A stretch of 64,000 nt of DNA from Lota lota (GCA_026745465.1 JACYXH010000326.1:1-64000); one strand, 5' to 3'; shown: positions 11,452 to 24,539, counted from the first letter of the stretch. Program-made: numbers and translations. Notes: generated by a model not told the origin, from the sequence alone.

Positions 11452-11527
<76 letters not shown>
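11148..11527. repeat. CA tract (11148-11303) and GT tract (11453-11527)
   Basis: Two long dinucleotide tracts of opposite polarity about 150 bp apart. They could pair in single-stranded DNA. From 11528 to 12688 I see no recognisable gene, apart from a 10-bp-stem hairpin at 12549-12574. Confidence 0.9.
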
Positions 11528-11530
<3 letters not shown>

Positions 11531-12688
11531 AATAACAAAGACGGAGGCATAGCTGTTATAGAGGAGGTGTCATAGGTTAGGGAATGAGACACAGAAGGAT
11601 TCCAGCCCGACAAGACAGACTAATAAAACCAACAGTACACAACAAGATTTGCAATCATCACATTTCCATATGCCTACGTTAGACCTCTGTCGTTTGCGAC
11701 GCCAAAAGAGCAAAATAAGCTCTACATTATTATTTGAGAGCTTTTATTCTATACAGGTGTTTCATATCGTGCTGCGTTCGATACGCACGCGCCTTCTCGA
11801 GTCGAGCTTCTCGCTGACAGCTAATCACGTTCTCGTTGTCATTAGTTCTTAATTTAATGGATCTGTGTCCCCCCCCCCCACACACACACACATGTGCACA
11901 TAGCCCCCATGTGACGTCGGCCATGTGTTCTGTTTGTGTTTGACTGCGATAGCCGTGGTTGCGTTTGGCGTAGTTTCACGAACGAACATGTTTTGAGCGC
12001 TTTTGAGCAAGCAGTCCGGATAACGTGGCCACCAACAGGGGGGCTTCACCGAGGAACCCTGCAGTGAGTCACCCCACGCTTATTGTTTAGTGAGCTGCTT
12101 GATGTGGTTTGGTTGTGTTTGGCTGCTGGCTTCAGATCAGCCTGTGATTGTGCATTAGTGCACCACACACATTACACTCTGCCCGTCTCCTCACTCACAA
12201 TCTGCATTACTGTTCTTTCCCCTCTAAGTGAACCTGGAATTGACCTCTGTCATCCTGGATTTAACCTCCCAGTCATCCTGGATTTGGCTCATTGTAGTCG
12301 AAGTGCAGGATTGTAGCTTGTGTTTTGAGTGCAGTGTGTACACGTGTTTGTACTGGGCCTAACTGGGGATAACTAATCGACTGACTTTACCACTGCTGCA
12401 CCCACAACCTCTGTGAACACGGGGAAGTGTGTGCTCTGGAAACTGGACAGAAACTGGAGGAACAGCTGCAACTAGGGTGAAAGAACGACGTTTGGGTGAA
12501 ACTGGAACTGTTGAAAGCAAACAGTCGTAGGTTAAGAGGTAAGTAGACCAATTGGCGACTCTTTTCGCCAATTGCTTTTTTGTTTGACTAAACTGGCCTA
12601 CAGGACCTCCACTAGGTGAAATGACACCCTGTGCAACGCTGCATTGACAGTTAGATAGCACCTTCTCCAGATGCTCTACCTCCCTCAG

Positions 12689-12879
12689 GAATCCACAAAG
12701 AACTTGAATTTGCCACGTGTCTGAAATATCCAGGATGGAAGTCTGTCAAGCCGAAACATGGTCAAAGGTGCGAAGTTAAGGACATCTCTAAAGACATCAC
12801 AAAGAAGGACGTGTTCTGCTTTTGCTCCATCCATAACCCCACTGGAACCTTTGTGTTTATTGGAAATCTGTCAGACTAA
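12689..12879 (+). CDS. Orphan terminal-type exon, family unrecognised
   Basis: After the acceptor tgctctacctccctcag a phase-1 open frame of 62 codons ends in TAA at 12877-12879. It reads IHKELEFATCLKYPGWKSV, KPKHGQRCEVKDISKDITKK and DVFCFCSIHNPTGTFVFIGN, then LSD. Four cysteines and a mixed hydrophobic and charged pattern look like a folded domain end, not random frame. I do not recognise the family. No matching upstream exon was identified; the stretch 12380-12480 is also open in part, but unconvincing. It may be the last exon of a small secreted or receptor protein, or part of an old element. Confidence 0.35.
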
Positions 12880-13089
12880 CTAGCCTACTGACTGACTGGG
12901 GGCATGTTGAGGTTTGGTTTAATTGGTTGGTTTTTGGCTTGGTAGATGGTTGGCATAATGGCATTTGAAGAGGTTAGATGTTGTACTTGATTTACACTTG
13001 CACACTCTCCCAATTTTAGTCTTTCCTTTTCACAACTTTCAATACACTTGCAAGCTGCTGCTGAAGTTTGACTGTGGCTTGATGTTACT

Positions 13090-15130
13090 CTGTGCAATGT
13101 TCATGCAATGTAGGTTGGTTCAACCTCATTCATCCTTTCACCACAATGACTAAGTTAGAGAATTGGAGACGTACTTGTTGTCACTACACTGCGTCTTGCG
13201 TTACAACACAATTGTAAATGGGAGTTTAGCTTTGGTAAGTGTTGGTATTATAATGTAATCTTACTGACTGACTGTTGATATTATAATATAATCTAACTAT
13301 GACTGACTGTATTGCTCCTACTGGGAATGAAGATGATGGTTGACGTCATGTATCTTACATATATTAATACTGTTAACCATCCAATAGGTATTATTATTGT
13401 TATATTATTTATTCATTATGATTTATAGTAATATTGTTACTATTCTTTTTAGACATAATCATATTAATCAGTATATGAACTTTGACAAATAATAGTAATT
13501 TTGTATTTTATATTCAGAACATGATATAAAAGAATACTATTTGTTTTATTATTCTGATTTAACTCAGGTTATTATATAAGACATAACATACTAATCATAA
13601 CATAATTATGATACATGTAGGAAATGGGGGAGGTAACAGCCTATTTACGTTTCTCACACACAGTGCTCTTATTGCATCCATAATGGTAAACTACATGCAT
13701 AGACCTGTAAATATTAAATATTGATCAATCCTCTCCATAGTAGTCTGCGCTACAAGCCAATGTTTCCTTGCACTGCCGTACCTGAATATAGGTTGCTTTT
13801 GTGTGTGATAGCCTACTTTCAGTTATCAAACAGGGAAAAAAGCTCAAAGTTGTACTTTTCCAAAACATGGACTTATCACTTACTCACTTATCATAATCCC
13901 TTCATCCAGAAGCTGCCATTCTCTACACTATTTTACACTTGGGTTATAAGGGGAATTATTTGTGTTATTTTTATTCTGATTTAAATCAGATTATTATATA
14001 AGACGTAAACATAATAATCATAACATGATTATAATGGTACATGTATTTCATATTAGATTTAAACTAATTTAAACTATACTATTATTACTATTGGGGGTGA
14101 TTGTTTTACTATTTTACACTTGGATTAAAAAGGGAAACTCCATTCTAATTGAATCCTCTAAATACATAGGGTATTTAGATGAAATTATAGAGCATTGACT
14201 AGGTTGAGGGTTGAATTATTTCACTGTGCGATTCCTACTGGAAAATGCCGCATATTCACGTCGTAACTGATGTAAAGTTGACGCCATTTTGTCAGTCCGA
14301 ATTATTTCATCAGTTTTTCGTGCCATTTATTCGTTCCGTGCTTGATGTACAATGACCTGATGAAACCTACAGTAGATGGATGTGTATGGGCCGATCGTAT
14401 CGTCCCTTCTGGCGTTCACAACTTCACACGTCACTTCCTCCTCCGAGCTCAGGACCGGAAATGGTCCGACTGAGGGGCGTGGCCGAGCTTGGAGCTCTAT
14501 TTACAGGCCCTTCTCTCTTGTTCGGGAGCCGGAAGCTCGGCCCTTCTCACGCTCCGGAGACAAAGAAGCCTTTTTAAAGAGAATATTCAGACGGAAACAT
14601 TAGAAGGTGAGTCCAACATGTTGAGCCATAATCCTCGTTGAAGCCGTCCTGTCTGCAGGGCGCCATGTTGTACTGTAGCGTGCTGTACTCCTGCGCTCCG
14701 TATCAACACACGTGGCTATGGACTTACTCTGTTTCCAAACTACTCTTTTAGTCTTTAAAACCACTTTGCAATGCGGAATCGGTGATTTAAAAGAGATCAC
14801 TGAGCTAACGTATGTGTCCTCATGGAAAAACGTGCTGAGACTTTGTGGATGCGCAGCGAAACAAGCCTTTAAATCCACTTGTTGTGTCGCCTCGTCGGGT
14901 TATACCAACACATCCTTGGTGGGTGACGTGCTGTTTGGGGGGACGCATGCGTGAGGGCAGCGGGCTCTTTCGTCCGCGTTGGTAGCGGTGTGAGAGTCCA
15001 TAGCGACGTGTGTGTTCATACGGAGCAGGAGGCATATGTTGGGATTGATGTTGTACCGACCTGTTGGATGTACTAATGTACTAACAACGCATGTATGAAT
15101 ATAGATGCATTATAACTAGTTATAAACAGT
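13090..15130. repeat. Left arm of large inverted duplication (TRIM-A upstream)
   Basis: This stretch, continuing through the TRIM-A first coding exon to about 16.3 kb, matches the reverse complement of about 56.4-59.9 kb. One example is 14210-14480 against 58480-58745, where I see only scattered differences. It covers AT-rich upstream sequence, the CpG-rich promoter, the 5' UTR exon and intron 1. Apart from those elements the stretch has no coding signal. Confidence 0.8.
14499..14606 (+). promoter_or_regulatory. TRIM-A core promoter and non-coding 5' exon
   Basis: A degraded TATA-like TATTTAC lies at 14499-14505, where TRIM-C has TATATAC and TRIM-B TATAAAG. It is preceded by a GC box-like ggggcgtgg. 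The 5' UTR exon ends at 14606 (ggaaacattagaag before gtgagt) and joins the acceptor ataatctcttctag just before the start codon at 15197. The start codon is the one following 'gga' in all four TRIM copies. CpG-rich sequence extends to about 15.0 kb. Confidence 0.6.
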
Positions 15131-15196
15131 TTTTTTTTACCATTAGAAAATGAATGTCTTTGTTTTTAATCTTTTTTTAAATAATCTCTTCTAGGA

Positions 15197-16324
15197 ATGG
15201 CGTCCAACACTTCCTGGTCTGAAGAGGACTTTTCATGTTCCATCTGTCGGGATGTGTTCAACAGCCCAGTTTCCACTCCATGTGGACACAACTTCTGTAG
15301 AACCTGTATTACAAAGTTCTGGGATGACCAAGTCCAGTACAAATGTCCTGTTTGCAACAAGCTGTTCCAGACAAGACCTGATTTACAAGTCAATACCTTC
15401 ATATCAGGGATGGTTGATCGGTTTAGAAGTTCTGTACGAGTCAAAGAGCAGCCTTGTGTTAAACCAGGAGAAGTTCCCTGTGACGTCTGTACTGGGACCC
15501 AGCTGAAGGCTGTGAAGTCCTGCCTAGTGTGTTTTACCTCTTACTGCCAAACCCACCTGGAGCCACATCAGAGAGTCGCAGGCCTGAAGAAACATCAGCT
15601 GGTCGAGGCTATGGACCGTCTGGAAGACAGGATGTGTAAGAAACACGACCGACTTCTGGAGCTCTTCTGCCAGACTGAGCAGGTGTGTGTGTGTCTGTTC
15701 TGCACAGTGTTGGACCACAAGTCCCATCCTGTTGTACCTCTAAAGGAGGAATATGAAGTGAAGACGGCCAAGCTGGGGAAGATGGAGTCTGAAGTTAAGC
15801 AGTTGATCCAGGAGAGACAACAAAAGATTCAGGAGATCAAAGACACAGTAGATCGCAGCAAAGCAGACGCAGACAGAGAGATAGCTGATGGTGTGCAGGT
15901 CCTCACTGCTCTGAAGCGCTCTATTGATAAGTGGCAGGATGGTCACAACCAAACGGTTAAAGAGAAACTGATGTCCACAGAGAAACAAGCTGAAGGCCTC
16001 ATCAAAGAGCTGGAGCAGGAAATTAAAGATCTGACCAATAGAAGCTCAGAGGTGAAGCAGCTCTTACACACTGAAGACCACCTCCACTTCCTCCAGACCT
16101 TCAGATCCCTGAAGAATCCTCCACCCACCAGGGACTGGACAACGGTGGAGGTCCGTCCTCCGTCATACGTAGGGACCTTGAGGAGATCCCTGGATCAGCT
16201 GGAGGAGATACTGAACATGGAGATGAAGAAGCTGCCTCACCTGAGATCAGCTCTAAAGAAGTGTAAGTGTCTGTTTAGTTTGATTTAGGGCTGTCAAATG
16301 TACATTCAATATTTCAATATTCCT

Positions 16325-16396
<72 letters not shown>

Positions 16397-19300
16397 TTTA
16401 GAACTAAATTGAACATTGCAGTGTAAAGTGTAAAGTGTGTAAAGTGTTTAAGATATACGGTGAAGTTAAATAGCTGAACTCAAGTTAAAATATTTGAACA
16501 GAGTTTAAAGTCTGAATCGAGTAAGTGTAATAATGTAAACATACAGACCATTAAAAAAATGTCAAATAGTTGGACTATAAGAGTTAAAACAAATAGCTAA
16601 ACTAAAGTGATGAAGATTGAAATGTTTGAATCAAGTCAGTGTAACAGTCAAGTAAGAAAAAGAAGAATATAGTGTGTGTGGGTGGCATTACTACATTAGC
16701 TTATGGGTTAGTCTCTTTAGGTTCTAAATGACACATGACACTGAAATATCTATTAATGGTGGTTTAATGCGATCAAACATGACTTGATAACAACAAGGTA
16801 AGATGCTATCATTCGTGGTTGTAACTTTACAATTTGACTTAACAATGAGAGCTCGAACACCGGCGCCGCCATACAGCCGCGCTATTACTTCACAGAGCCC
16901 TTACACCTTATTTTTATTAAACACAGAACACCTAAAATCATCACAGAGCCATTACCACTTATTATATTAAACACAGAACAAGACCTAAAATCATCACAGA
17001 GCCATTACCGCTCATTATATTAAACACAGAACACCTAAAATCATCACAGAGCCCTTACCACTTATTATACTAAACACAGAACAAGACCTAAAATCATCAG
17101 AGCCCTTACCACTTATTTTATTAAACACAGAACAATACCTTAAATAATCACCACAGAGCCCTTACCACTCATTATAATAAACACAGAACACCTAAAATCA
17201 TCACAGAGCCATTACCACTCATTATATTAAACACAGAACAAGACCTAAAATCATCACAGAGCCAGTACCACTCATTATATTAAACACAGAACAACAGCTC
17301 ATATTTCTTCACCAAAAACATAGCGTACCGAACCCAAAACCGTGAGATGAACAGAACCGTGAATTTTGTGAACCGTTACCCCCCTAGTTTTTGTAGATTG
17401 CATGATGTGAAAAATTACGTTTTTAAGTACATTAGCATTTAGCTTGTACCGAAAGCAGACAACCAGCCATGTATGAAGAACCTAGCCTCAAACCATGGAC
17501 TCGTTCTCAAAAACTATAAATTACTTTTATAAGTTGGACACAATCTTGATCAGTAGAAGTAGACAAACGTGAGAATGTTCAATGTGTGTCTGTCCCTTCA
17601 AGTATGTGAGTTTATTCGCAAGGTTAAAAACGGCGTTAAAGATGAGACTTTTCTAATATAAACGGGGGTCGCCACAAACAAACGCCTGATGCTCAACAAG
17701 TATATTCCCAATCGATTAACCGTTGTGGCGCCAGTGAAACAAGAAATACCCGAACAGTTAAAGCGGTATGTTGAGTTTCTAGGTTAAATATTGACGTTGT
17801 AAGGCTCGGCGACGTCCGAAATGGTTAGCTTTTGTGATAGCCACCTTGGGCTAGAGCGCGGTGATGTCATCACGCTCTAGCAGGGCTCAGCGGAAGTCAA
17901 GGAGACCAACTGAAAATATACTAAGCATGTTTAAAACTAAAACTGTTGAATGTCAACAAGTATAAATGATATCTAAACTCTGTTTAAAGATCAAAGCGTA
18001 ATGATTTTGTAAAATGTTTGACTGAAGATTAAAGGTTAGAAATTTGCCGAGATGCAAAGTCTGAAGTAGTTGAAGTCTCAGAGACTGGACATTGACTTAT
18101 ATTATAAAATATTATTTTAAAAGTTAAATAATAAATAAAAAATGTAATGATAGTGAGCGATTCCAATCAAAGATGAACATTTTCAAATTGGAATAGAGTC
18201 TCTAGGTGAAAACCTTTGTCAGATCCCAAAATTTGTTGAGAATAATAAAGAATAATAATATATTCTAATAATAACGATAACATGTAGTAGGGCTGTACCA
18301 TATATGGTTTCAGCATTGTCATTGTGATGTGCGCATGCACAATAGTCTCATGGCAGGACCATGTGATCTCTGACTGTTTCACTGCTAGATGCAAAAGGAA
18401 AACTCAGTTCTCATTTTCCATGACTAATCTAGAAGGAGGCCTGCCTTCTAAACAAATGATATACACTATTGCTTCTAAAAAACATAGCAGACTAGTCCAC
18501 TATAGTACCTATCATATTATATATTTGTTGTCACTCTACGTTGTTGTTTGTGCTAGTGGATGGAAAGCGAAATAGGATAGAAGTAGGAACTAGACATCGT
18601 ACAATTCCTGAAGAAATTATACTTGCACTGCCACTACATGCTTATGTGTGTGTGTATATTCATATGTTTGTTTATGTATGTGTAGGTATGTTTACGTACA
18701 TGTACGTATGTATGTTTACATATGTGTAGGTATGTGTACATATGTAAACATACGCATCTGTATGTTTCCATATGTATGAGTATGCACACGTATGTAAATG
18801 TACTTATGTATATGTATGTGTACGCATGTGTTTGAATGTGTATGTATGTTTGTGAATGTATCAGTGTGTATGCGTATGTATACTATGTATGTGTACGTAT
18901 TTGTACAAACCTATGAGTATGTACGTATGAATATGTAGGTATGAGCATGTACAGTATATGTATGTTTAGCTATGTGCATGTATGTATACGTATGTATGTG
19001 TACTTATGTTTATGTGTGTGTACTTATGTCTATATCTGTGTACTTATGTATATATGTATGTGTACTTATTTATGTGTACTTATGTACACTTATGTATGTG
19101 TACTTATGTATACATATGTGTGTGTACTTATGTATACGTATGCCTGAGTAGGTATACGTATGTTTAGCTATGTGTATGTTTGTATACGTATGTATGTGTA
19201 CTTATGTTTATATATGTTTGTGTATGTACGCATGTATGTATGAGTATGCATATGTATGTATAATACGTATGTGTACGTGTACTTATGTATATGTATGTGT

Positions 19301-21702
19301 ATGTGTACTTATGTACATGTATGTATGAATACATGTCTATGTATATATAGTGTGTACGTGTATGTATGATGTTGTTATTTTAAAAGGCAAGACGATGTTG
19401 AACTTGGAAACCCGGTAAAAAGAAGCAAAGATGCAAGTCAAATTAATAATGCGGTATGGAGTTTTATTCATATACTAATATAGAACACACAAATGTCAAA
19501 TCTCGATACTCGCTGCTATCTCTACAGCGCGCTGTATTCTTGTCGATAGGCCCACCCCTTAAAGGTGTGGACCCGCGAGAGAACACCGGAGAAAGAGCTA
19601 GAGACCTCTGCGACAATGGGTTATATCTTCAGGGTTCTCAGCTGGGGGTCTTTGTCGAGAGGGGGATGTTTTAGTGTTCCATGGGCACTACTCCGTTGGG
19701 GGAATGCAACGGTATCTTGGCCGCATACTATAGCAGATTTACATAAGGCCGCACTTCACAGGGTGTCGTACGTTTCGGTAGAAGTGTCAGGTTACATTTC
19801 GGCAGACATCAAGTTGCGTGTTTCTTCTACAACAATAAGTACATGTCTATGTATATATAGTATCTACGTGTATGTATGAGTACATGTCTATGTATATATA
19901 GTATGTACGTGTATGTTTAAGTACATGTCTATGTATTTATAGTATGTACGTGTATGTATGAGTACATGTCTATGTATATATAGTATGTACGTGTATGTAT
20001 AAGTACATGTCTATGTATATATAGTATGTACGTGTATGTATAAGTACATGTCTATGTATATATAGTATCTACGTGTATGAGTACATGTCTATGTATATAT
20101 AGTATGTACGTGTATGTATGAGTACATGTCTATGTATATATAGTATGTATGAGTACATGTCTATGTATATATAGTATGTATGTGTATGTATGAGTACATG
20201 TCTATGTATATATAGTATGTACGTGTATGTATGAGTACATGTCTATGTATATATAATATGTACGTGTATGTATGAGTACATGTCTATGTATATATAGTAT
20301 GAACGTGTATGTATGAGTACATGTCTATGTATATATAGTATGTATGAGTACATGTCTATGTATATATAGTATGTATGTGTATGTATGAGTACATGTCTAT
20401 GTATATATAGTATGTACGAGTATGTATGAGTACATGTCTATGTATATATAGTATGTATGAGTACATGTCTATGTATATATGGTATGTATGTGTATGTATG
20501 AGTACATGTATGATATGTGTATGTAGTGTAAATATTGAGGGAGTAAATACAGTTTATACATGTTCCTTGGTTTCAATGTGTTGACTGGGACAGCCACTCA
20601 CACACACATGGGATTTGCTATTAACTTTAACTTTAATTATCTTAAAAACAACGTGTACTATTACTATACTAAATATATAGCACATGATTCCACTATAGTG
20701 CTTTTTTTATATGATCATATATAAATTTTTTGTCTTTCTATGTTAATGTTTGAAGAGTAGAGAGCGACCATAAAAAGTGTCAGAAAGAGAATAAAAAGAA
20801 GTTTGCAAGAGAACAGTACTAGTGATGATGATGATGATGAAGAACGGTTCAGCAGCTAATCATGTCTTGTTCTCCCATCAGATGCCTGTGAACTCACACT
20901 GGACCCAAACACAGCCCACAGACGACTCTCTCTGTCTGAGGACAACAGAAAGGTGACGTGGGTTGGAGAGGATCAGTCGTATCCTGATCACCCAGAGAGA
21001 TTTGACTACTGGCCCCAGGTGTTGTGTAGAGAGGCTCTGACTGGCCGCTGTTACTGGGAGGTAGAGTGGGAAGGAGATGTTGAGATAGGAGTGACATACA
21101 GAGGAATCACAAGGAGAGGAGAGGGTGAGGACAGCTTTCTTGGAGGGAACAACAAGTCCTGGAGTCTTGTTTGTAATGATGACGGTGACGTCGGCGACGG
21201 CGTCGGGGAAGACGGCGTCGGGGAAGACGGCGGCGGGGAAGACGGCGTCGGGGAAGACGGCGACGGTGATGATTATTATTTTGATGTTGGTTACTCTGCC
21301 CTGTACAACGGTAGTAGAACAGACATAGATCTCCTCCCCGCTGGCTCTAACAGAGTAGGAGTGTATCTGGACCGGCCTGCTGGCACTCTGTCCTTCTACA
21401 GAGTGTCCCCAGATGTAGGAGGGTCCTCAGACACACTGACACACATCCACACCTTCCAGTCCACCTTCACCCAGGAGGACCTCCTCCCTGCGTTTTGGTT
21501 ATGGAGGGATGGTGACTCAGTGTCTCTGTGCGTCGGTTGTAGAAAAAAAGAACACGCGGGAGGGCGGGTGGACATGTGCACACCCACACAAACTCACAGT
21601 ACACACACACACACAATGCACACACACACAGTGCACACACACACACATAGTGCACACACACAGATTGTACATATACACACATACACACACACAAACGCAT
21701 AG
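15197..21702 (+). CDS. TRIM-A: RING/B-box/coiled-coil E3 ligase with PRY-SPRY, stop-loss C-terminus
   Basis: Exon 1 is 15197-16262 (355 codons plus 1 base, donor gtaagt); exon 2 is 20882-21702, for 628 residues if spliced. The RING is C3HC4 with Cys14, 17, 29, His31, Cys34, 37, 50 and 53. A B-box1-like CDVC..CLVC segment lies near 95-120, B-box2 (CKKH...CVC) near 147-185, and a coiled coil at about 190-345. PRY-SPRY comes from exon 2. Such proteins are cytosolic ubiquitin ligases in innate immunity; this looks like the fish bloodthirsty/TRIM39-like group. Two oddities: an in-frame 15-bp repeat (GVGED type) expands an acidic loop, and a 2-base insertion before the normal stop replaces the last residues with a long His/Thr-rich tail encoded by a CA microsatellite. 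The 4.6 kb intron carries minisatellites and a solo LTR. Confidence 0.82.
16328..16392. repeat. (TA)n microsatellite in TRIM-A intron
   Basis: About 65 bp of uninterrupted TA just after the exon 1 donor region. It is absent at the corresponding place in TRIM-C. Confidence 0.95.
16890..17300. repeat. Irregular minisatellite (about 50-60 bp unit)
   Basis: About eight degenerate tandem copies of 'attaaacacagaacaagacc' plus 'taaaatcatcacagagccat'. Unit length alternates because 'aagacc' is present or absent. From 17301 to 18640 I see no gene; an imperfect palindrome lies at 17850-17881 (gctagagcg ... gctctagc around gatgtcatc). Confidence 0.8.
18640..19369. repeat. TATG/TACGTA-rich degenerate minisatellite
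   Basis: Degenerate repeats of 'gtatgtgtacttatgtatat' type grading into the 41-bp unit seen at 7.8-8.4 kb. The array is split from its continuation (19835-20515) by an LTR-like insertion. Confidence 0.85.
19370..19834 (-). mobile_element. Solo LTR-like insertion (465 bp) inside the minisatellite
   Basis: The insert interrupts the tandem array cleanly. It begins TGTTGT and ends ACAACA (TG...CA termini with inverted ends). On the minus strand it carries AATAAAAC (complement of the ttttatt near 19461), about 75 bp before the 3' end, as expected for an LTR read on that strand. The flanks are atga on the left and ataa on the right, compatible with a slightly decayed 4-bp target duplication. No internal retroviral genes are present, so it would be a solo LTR. 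Superfamily not assigned. Confidence 0.65.
19835..20515. repeat. About 41-bp minisatellite, second half
   Basis: About 17 tandem copies of the unit with 'gagtacatgtctatgtatat', ending about 365 bp before the SPRY acceptor. The following block (20515-20881) matches the sequence before the SPRY exon at 8908, including a GATGAT microsatellite. Confidence 0.9.
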
Positions 21703-21875
21703 CACACGCATAGTACACACACACAGTACACACACACACAAACGCATACTACACACACACACACATAGTACACACACACACACGCATAGTACATATACAC
21801 GCATAGTACGCACACGCACACACACACGCATAGTACACACACACAGTACACATACAGTACACATACACAGTACAC
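21595..21875. repeat. CA-rich microsatellite reached by TRIM-A coding frame
   Basis: Impure (CA)n with GT/GCAT interruptions. Its first about 100 bases are in frame with the stop-loss SPRY and encode His/Thr-rich sequence up to the TAG at about 21702. Confidence 0.9.
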
Positions 21876-22039
21876 ACACAGACAAAAACAAATTTGTTAC
21901 AAACATATAAATACACACAGAGGTTATATTTACTCTTTCATGTACTTCAGTAACTTTTTGAATAGATTACTTTTAAGACTAGTTTTATTGTAACATACTT
22001 TTCACTCTTACTCAAGTCAGAGAGGGAGAGATTTGTCGT

Positions 22040-22784
22040 GTCTGTATTTGCCTTCATTCATGTTATTTTGTAAAGATTTAATGTTATTGTGTGTTTCATT
22101 TGAAGGGATACATGCTATTTTATGTGTTGTTAATGTCTATTAAACAAGCATATACAATGTAATATTTGTCTATTTACGTTCATCTTGCTCTGCTTATTAC
22201 AACAATAAATCATTAGGTTTGAAGTAACTCAGTACTTGATTAGTCTTTTCACTAGATACTTTCTTACTCTTCCTCAAGTCATTATCTGATGACTACTTTT
22301 ACTCATGTGAAATTGTTTTGAACATTGTGGAGCCAATCTCAATATTGTGTTATGTAGTGTAGGCCTACTCTATATTTGAGAGGATCACTCGTATGAGAGG
22401 GACATGAAATGACCTTCAAGGTGATTTAAAACTTCCGATCGTCTCAACACATAAATCAATAGTGATGACGTAGGGTTCATGTTTTTCAGGTTCTCTGACG
22501 TCACCATTTGCACTGACGTCATCTAACCAGCAGATGGTGCTATGGTGCACCTTTTTCTACTGTTTCAAAACGGACCTTATATCAAATCAATTGGTTTAAT
22601 ATTCTCAAGACGTTTAAATGATTAATGTAGGCCTACAGCTTCATTCTCCACGTTACTAGCTGTGTAACGGACTGCTGTGATGGTGGTTAAACTTTTAATA
22701 ATTTATTAATTAATTAATTTTATTATTTATTTATTTATTTATTAATATCGTGGTGATCATCGTTTTTTGTCTATATTGATGCAA

Positions 22785-22833
<49 letters not shown>

Positions 22834-23179
22834 ACACACACACACACACACACACTTGTCTTTATTCAAGACAGTAAAGTGTACAACCATTGTGACATGC
22901 TATTCAGTATTCATCAGCTTAAACTTAAAGACATTTTATTATTACTGTGTTATCAAAATGGATCATTTAAACATTTCGACATGAATGCAACTGTTGATGT
23001 TATATCATTAAAGGTTGTAAAAGGTGTTGAGGAGAAAACAGACAGTGAACAGTACAGTATATGTAATGTAATCATTTAGAATGGTTTACGTTTCTATAAA
23101 ATGATTTTCTTACGCACGTCAGGAAGGTATTCAGAAAGAAACACACACACATACAGATTAATCATGTCTATATTGATGC

Positions 23180-23262
<83 letters not shown>

Positions 23263-23275
23263 CTACAGGAGAGTT
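22040..23275. repeat. TRIM-A 3' UTR and flank, duplicated at 31.9-33.2 kb
   Basis: The block begins with the SPRY 3' UTR (poly(A) signal AATAAA at 22204-22209). It continues through single-copy-looking sequence and two CA tracts (22791-22857 and 23179-23257). The same order recurs in the same orientation at 31910-33230, there without any SPRY exon. The first about 300 bp also match 9600-9910. No coding region is seen. Confidence 0.8.
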
Positions 23276-24194
23276 TCCAAATATTTAAATGAACATGCAA
23301 ACACTCCCCATCCTGATCACTGCCTTGGGATAGGAAGGAGTGTTATGCTGGTTATAAAAGAAAGTCTTACTCAGAGGCAGACGCAGATATTCTCAGCTGA
23401 CCTATGGGTGTAGAACTTAACCAAAAATGACAGCTCTTTAATCTCACATGCAGCATCTTTAACTGCTGGTACGGGTGTGAGTTCCACCACATCTGATTTA
23501 TGCAAAGAATCAGAATTGAGCGTTAGATCCTGCAATGGGAGCATTACCAAACGATTCCACCTGGAACTCAAGTTTTTGAGCTCATGTGCAAAATCATCGT
23601 TGCGGTTCCAGAAGTCGAATCAGGTTTGTTGATAATGAAGTCGCTGTCTCTGCGATGAAGCAGAGGGTCTCGGGGAGATCTTCATCGCCGTGTTAAAGGC
23701 TGTTTGACTCAATTTAGAGCAATTACCCCACTCCACCTTTTTGGAAAACACGGTGTTTCCCCAATATCTGGTACCCCCAAAGGACGTACAATGGGCCCAG
23801 ACACTGTACAACGTTAACATGGGTCCAATCTGGTCAACGTTCACTTAACTTACTGTGGGAGTGTGTGTGGATGGTGGCTGGTTTAAGCAGCCTCACCTGG
23901 CCCGAGTCAGACTGATTGGACTCTGGGGCTGGGTGGGGCTGCACACCTGTTGCACATTGAGCAATCAGTGTGCACAGGTTAAACCAGCCATCACCACACA
24001 CACTCAGGGAGAGCTCTCCGGCATGGCAGAATGGAGCATCATCTGCATGCCTCATTTACTGCAATTTTTACAATAAACTGGACTTTCAACATCACCACCC
24101 TGTGTCCATTGGTTTGGAGGAGCCCGAGGAAAGTCACCTAGGTGGAGTATGGGAGCCACCTAGGTGGCGTGTAGTATTGGACATTGCTACATGT
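23276..24194. other. Unannotated stretch with a possible LTR-like end
   Basis: No gene recognised. The part around 24070-24160 (aataaactgg..., ccctgtgtcc.ttggttt, gaggagccc, ccacctaggtgg) is shared with 39070-39150, so both are probably ends of one dispersed element family, LTR-like because of the AATAAA. Boundaries cannot be set by eye. Confidence 0.35.
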
Positions 24195-24520
24195 ACCTAA
24201 TCAACTTAATACATATTGTACTGAGAAAGTACCTATTCCACAGAACATTTACCTATTCAACTGAACACATTGTACTGAGAATGTACCTATTCCACTGAAA
24301 ATGGACATATTCCACTACATATTGTACTGAGAATGTACCTATTCCACTAAATACATATTGTACTGAGAATGTACCTATTCCACTGAATACATATTGTACT
24401 GAGAATGTACATATTCTACTGAATACATATTGTACTGAGAATATACATATTCCACTGAATACATATTGTACTGAGAATGTATATATTCTACTGAATACAT
24501 ATTGTACTGATGAAGCACTT
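24195..24520. repeat. 36-bp minisatellite
   Basis: About eight tandem copies of 'tactgagaatgtacctattc' plus 'cactgaatacatattg'. Unit starts at 24361 and 24397 give the 36-bp period. Confidence 0.85.
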
Positions 24521-24539
24521 ATTCCATTGAGAATGACCC

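Noticed and set aside
14376..14954. 75-92 residue frames in the CpG-rich TRIM-A promoter
   Set aside because: They overlap the 5' UTR exon and intron, exist in both orientations, and have no domain; GC-rich by-products.
23371..23571. 66-residue minus-strand frame suspected to be a transposase remnant
   Set aside because: No catalytic motif or recognisable family signature was found.
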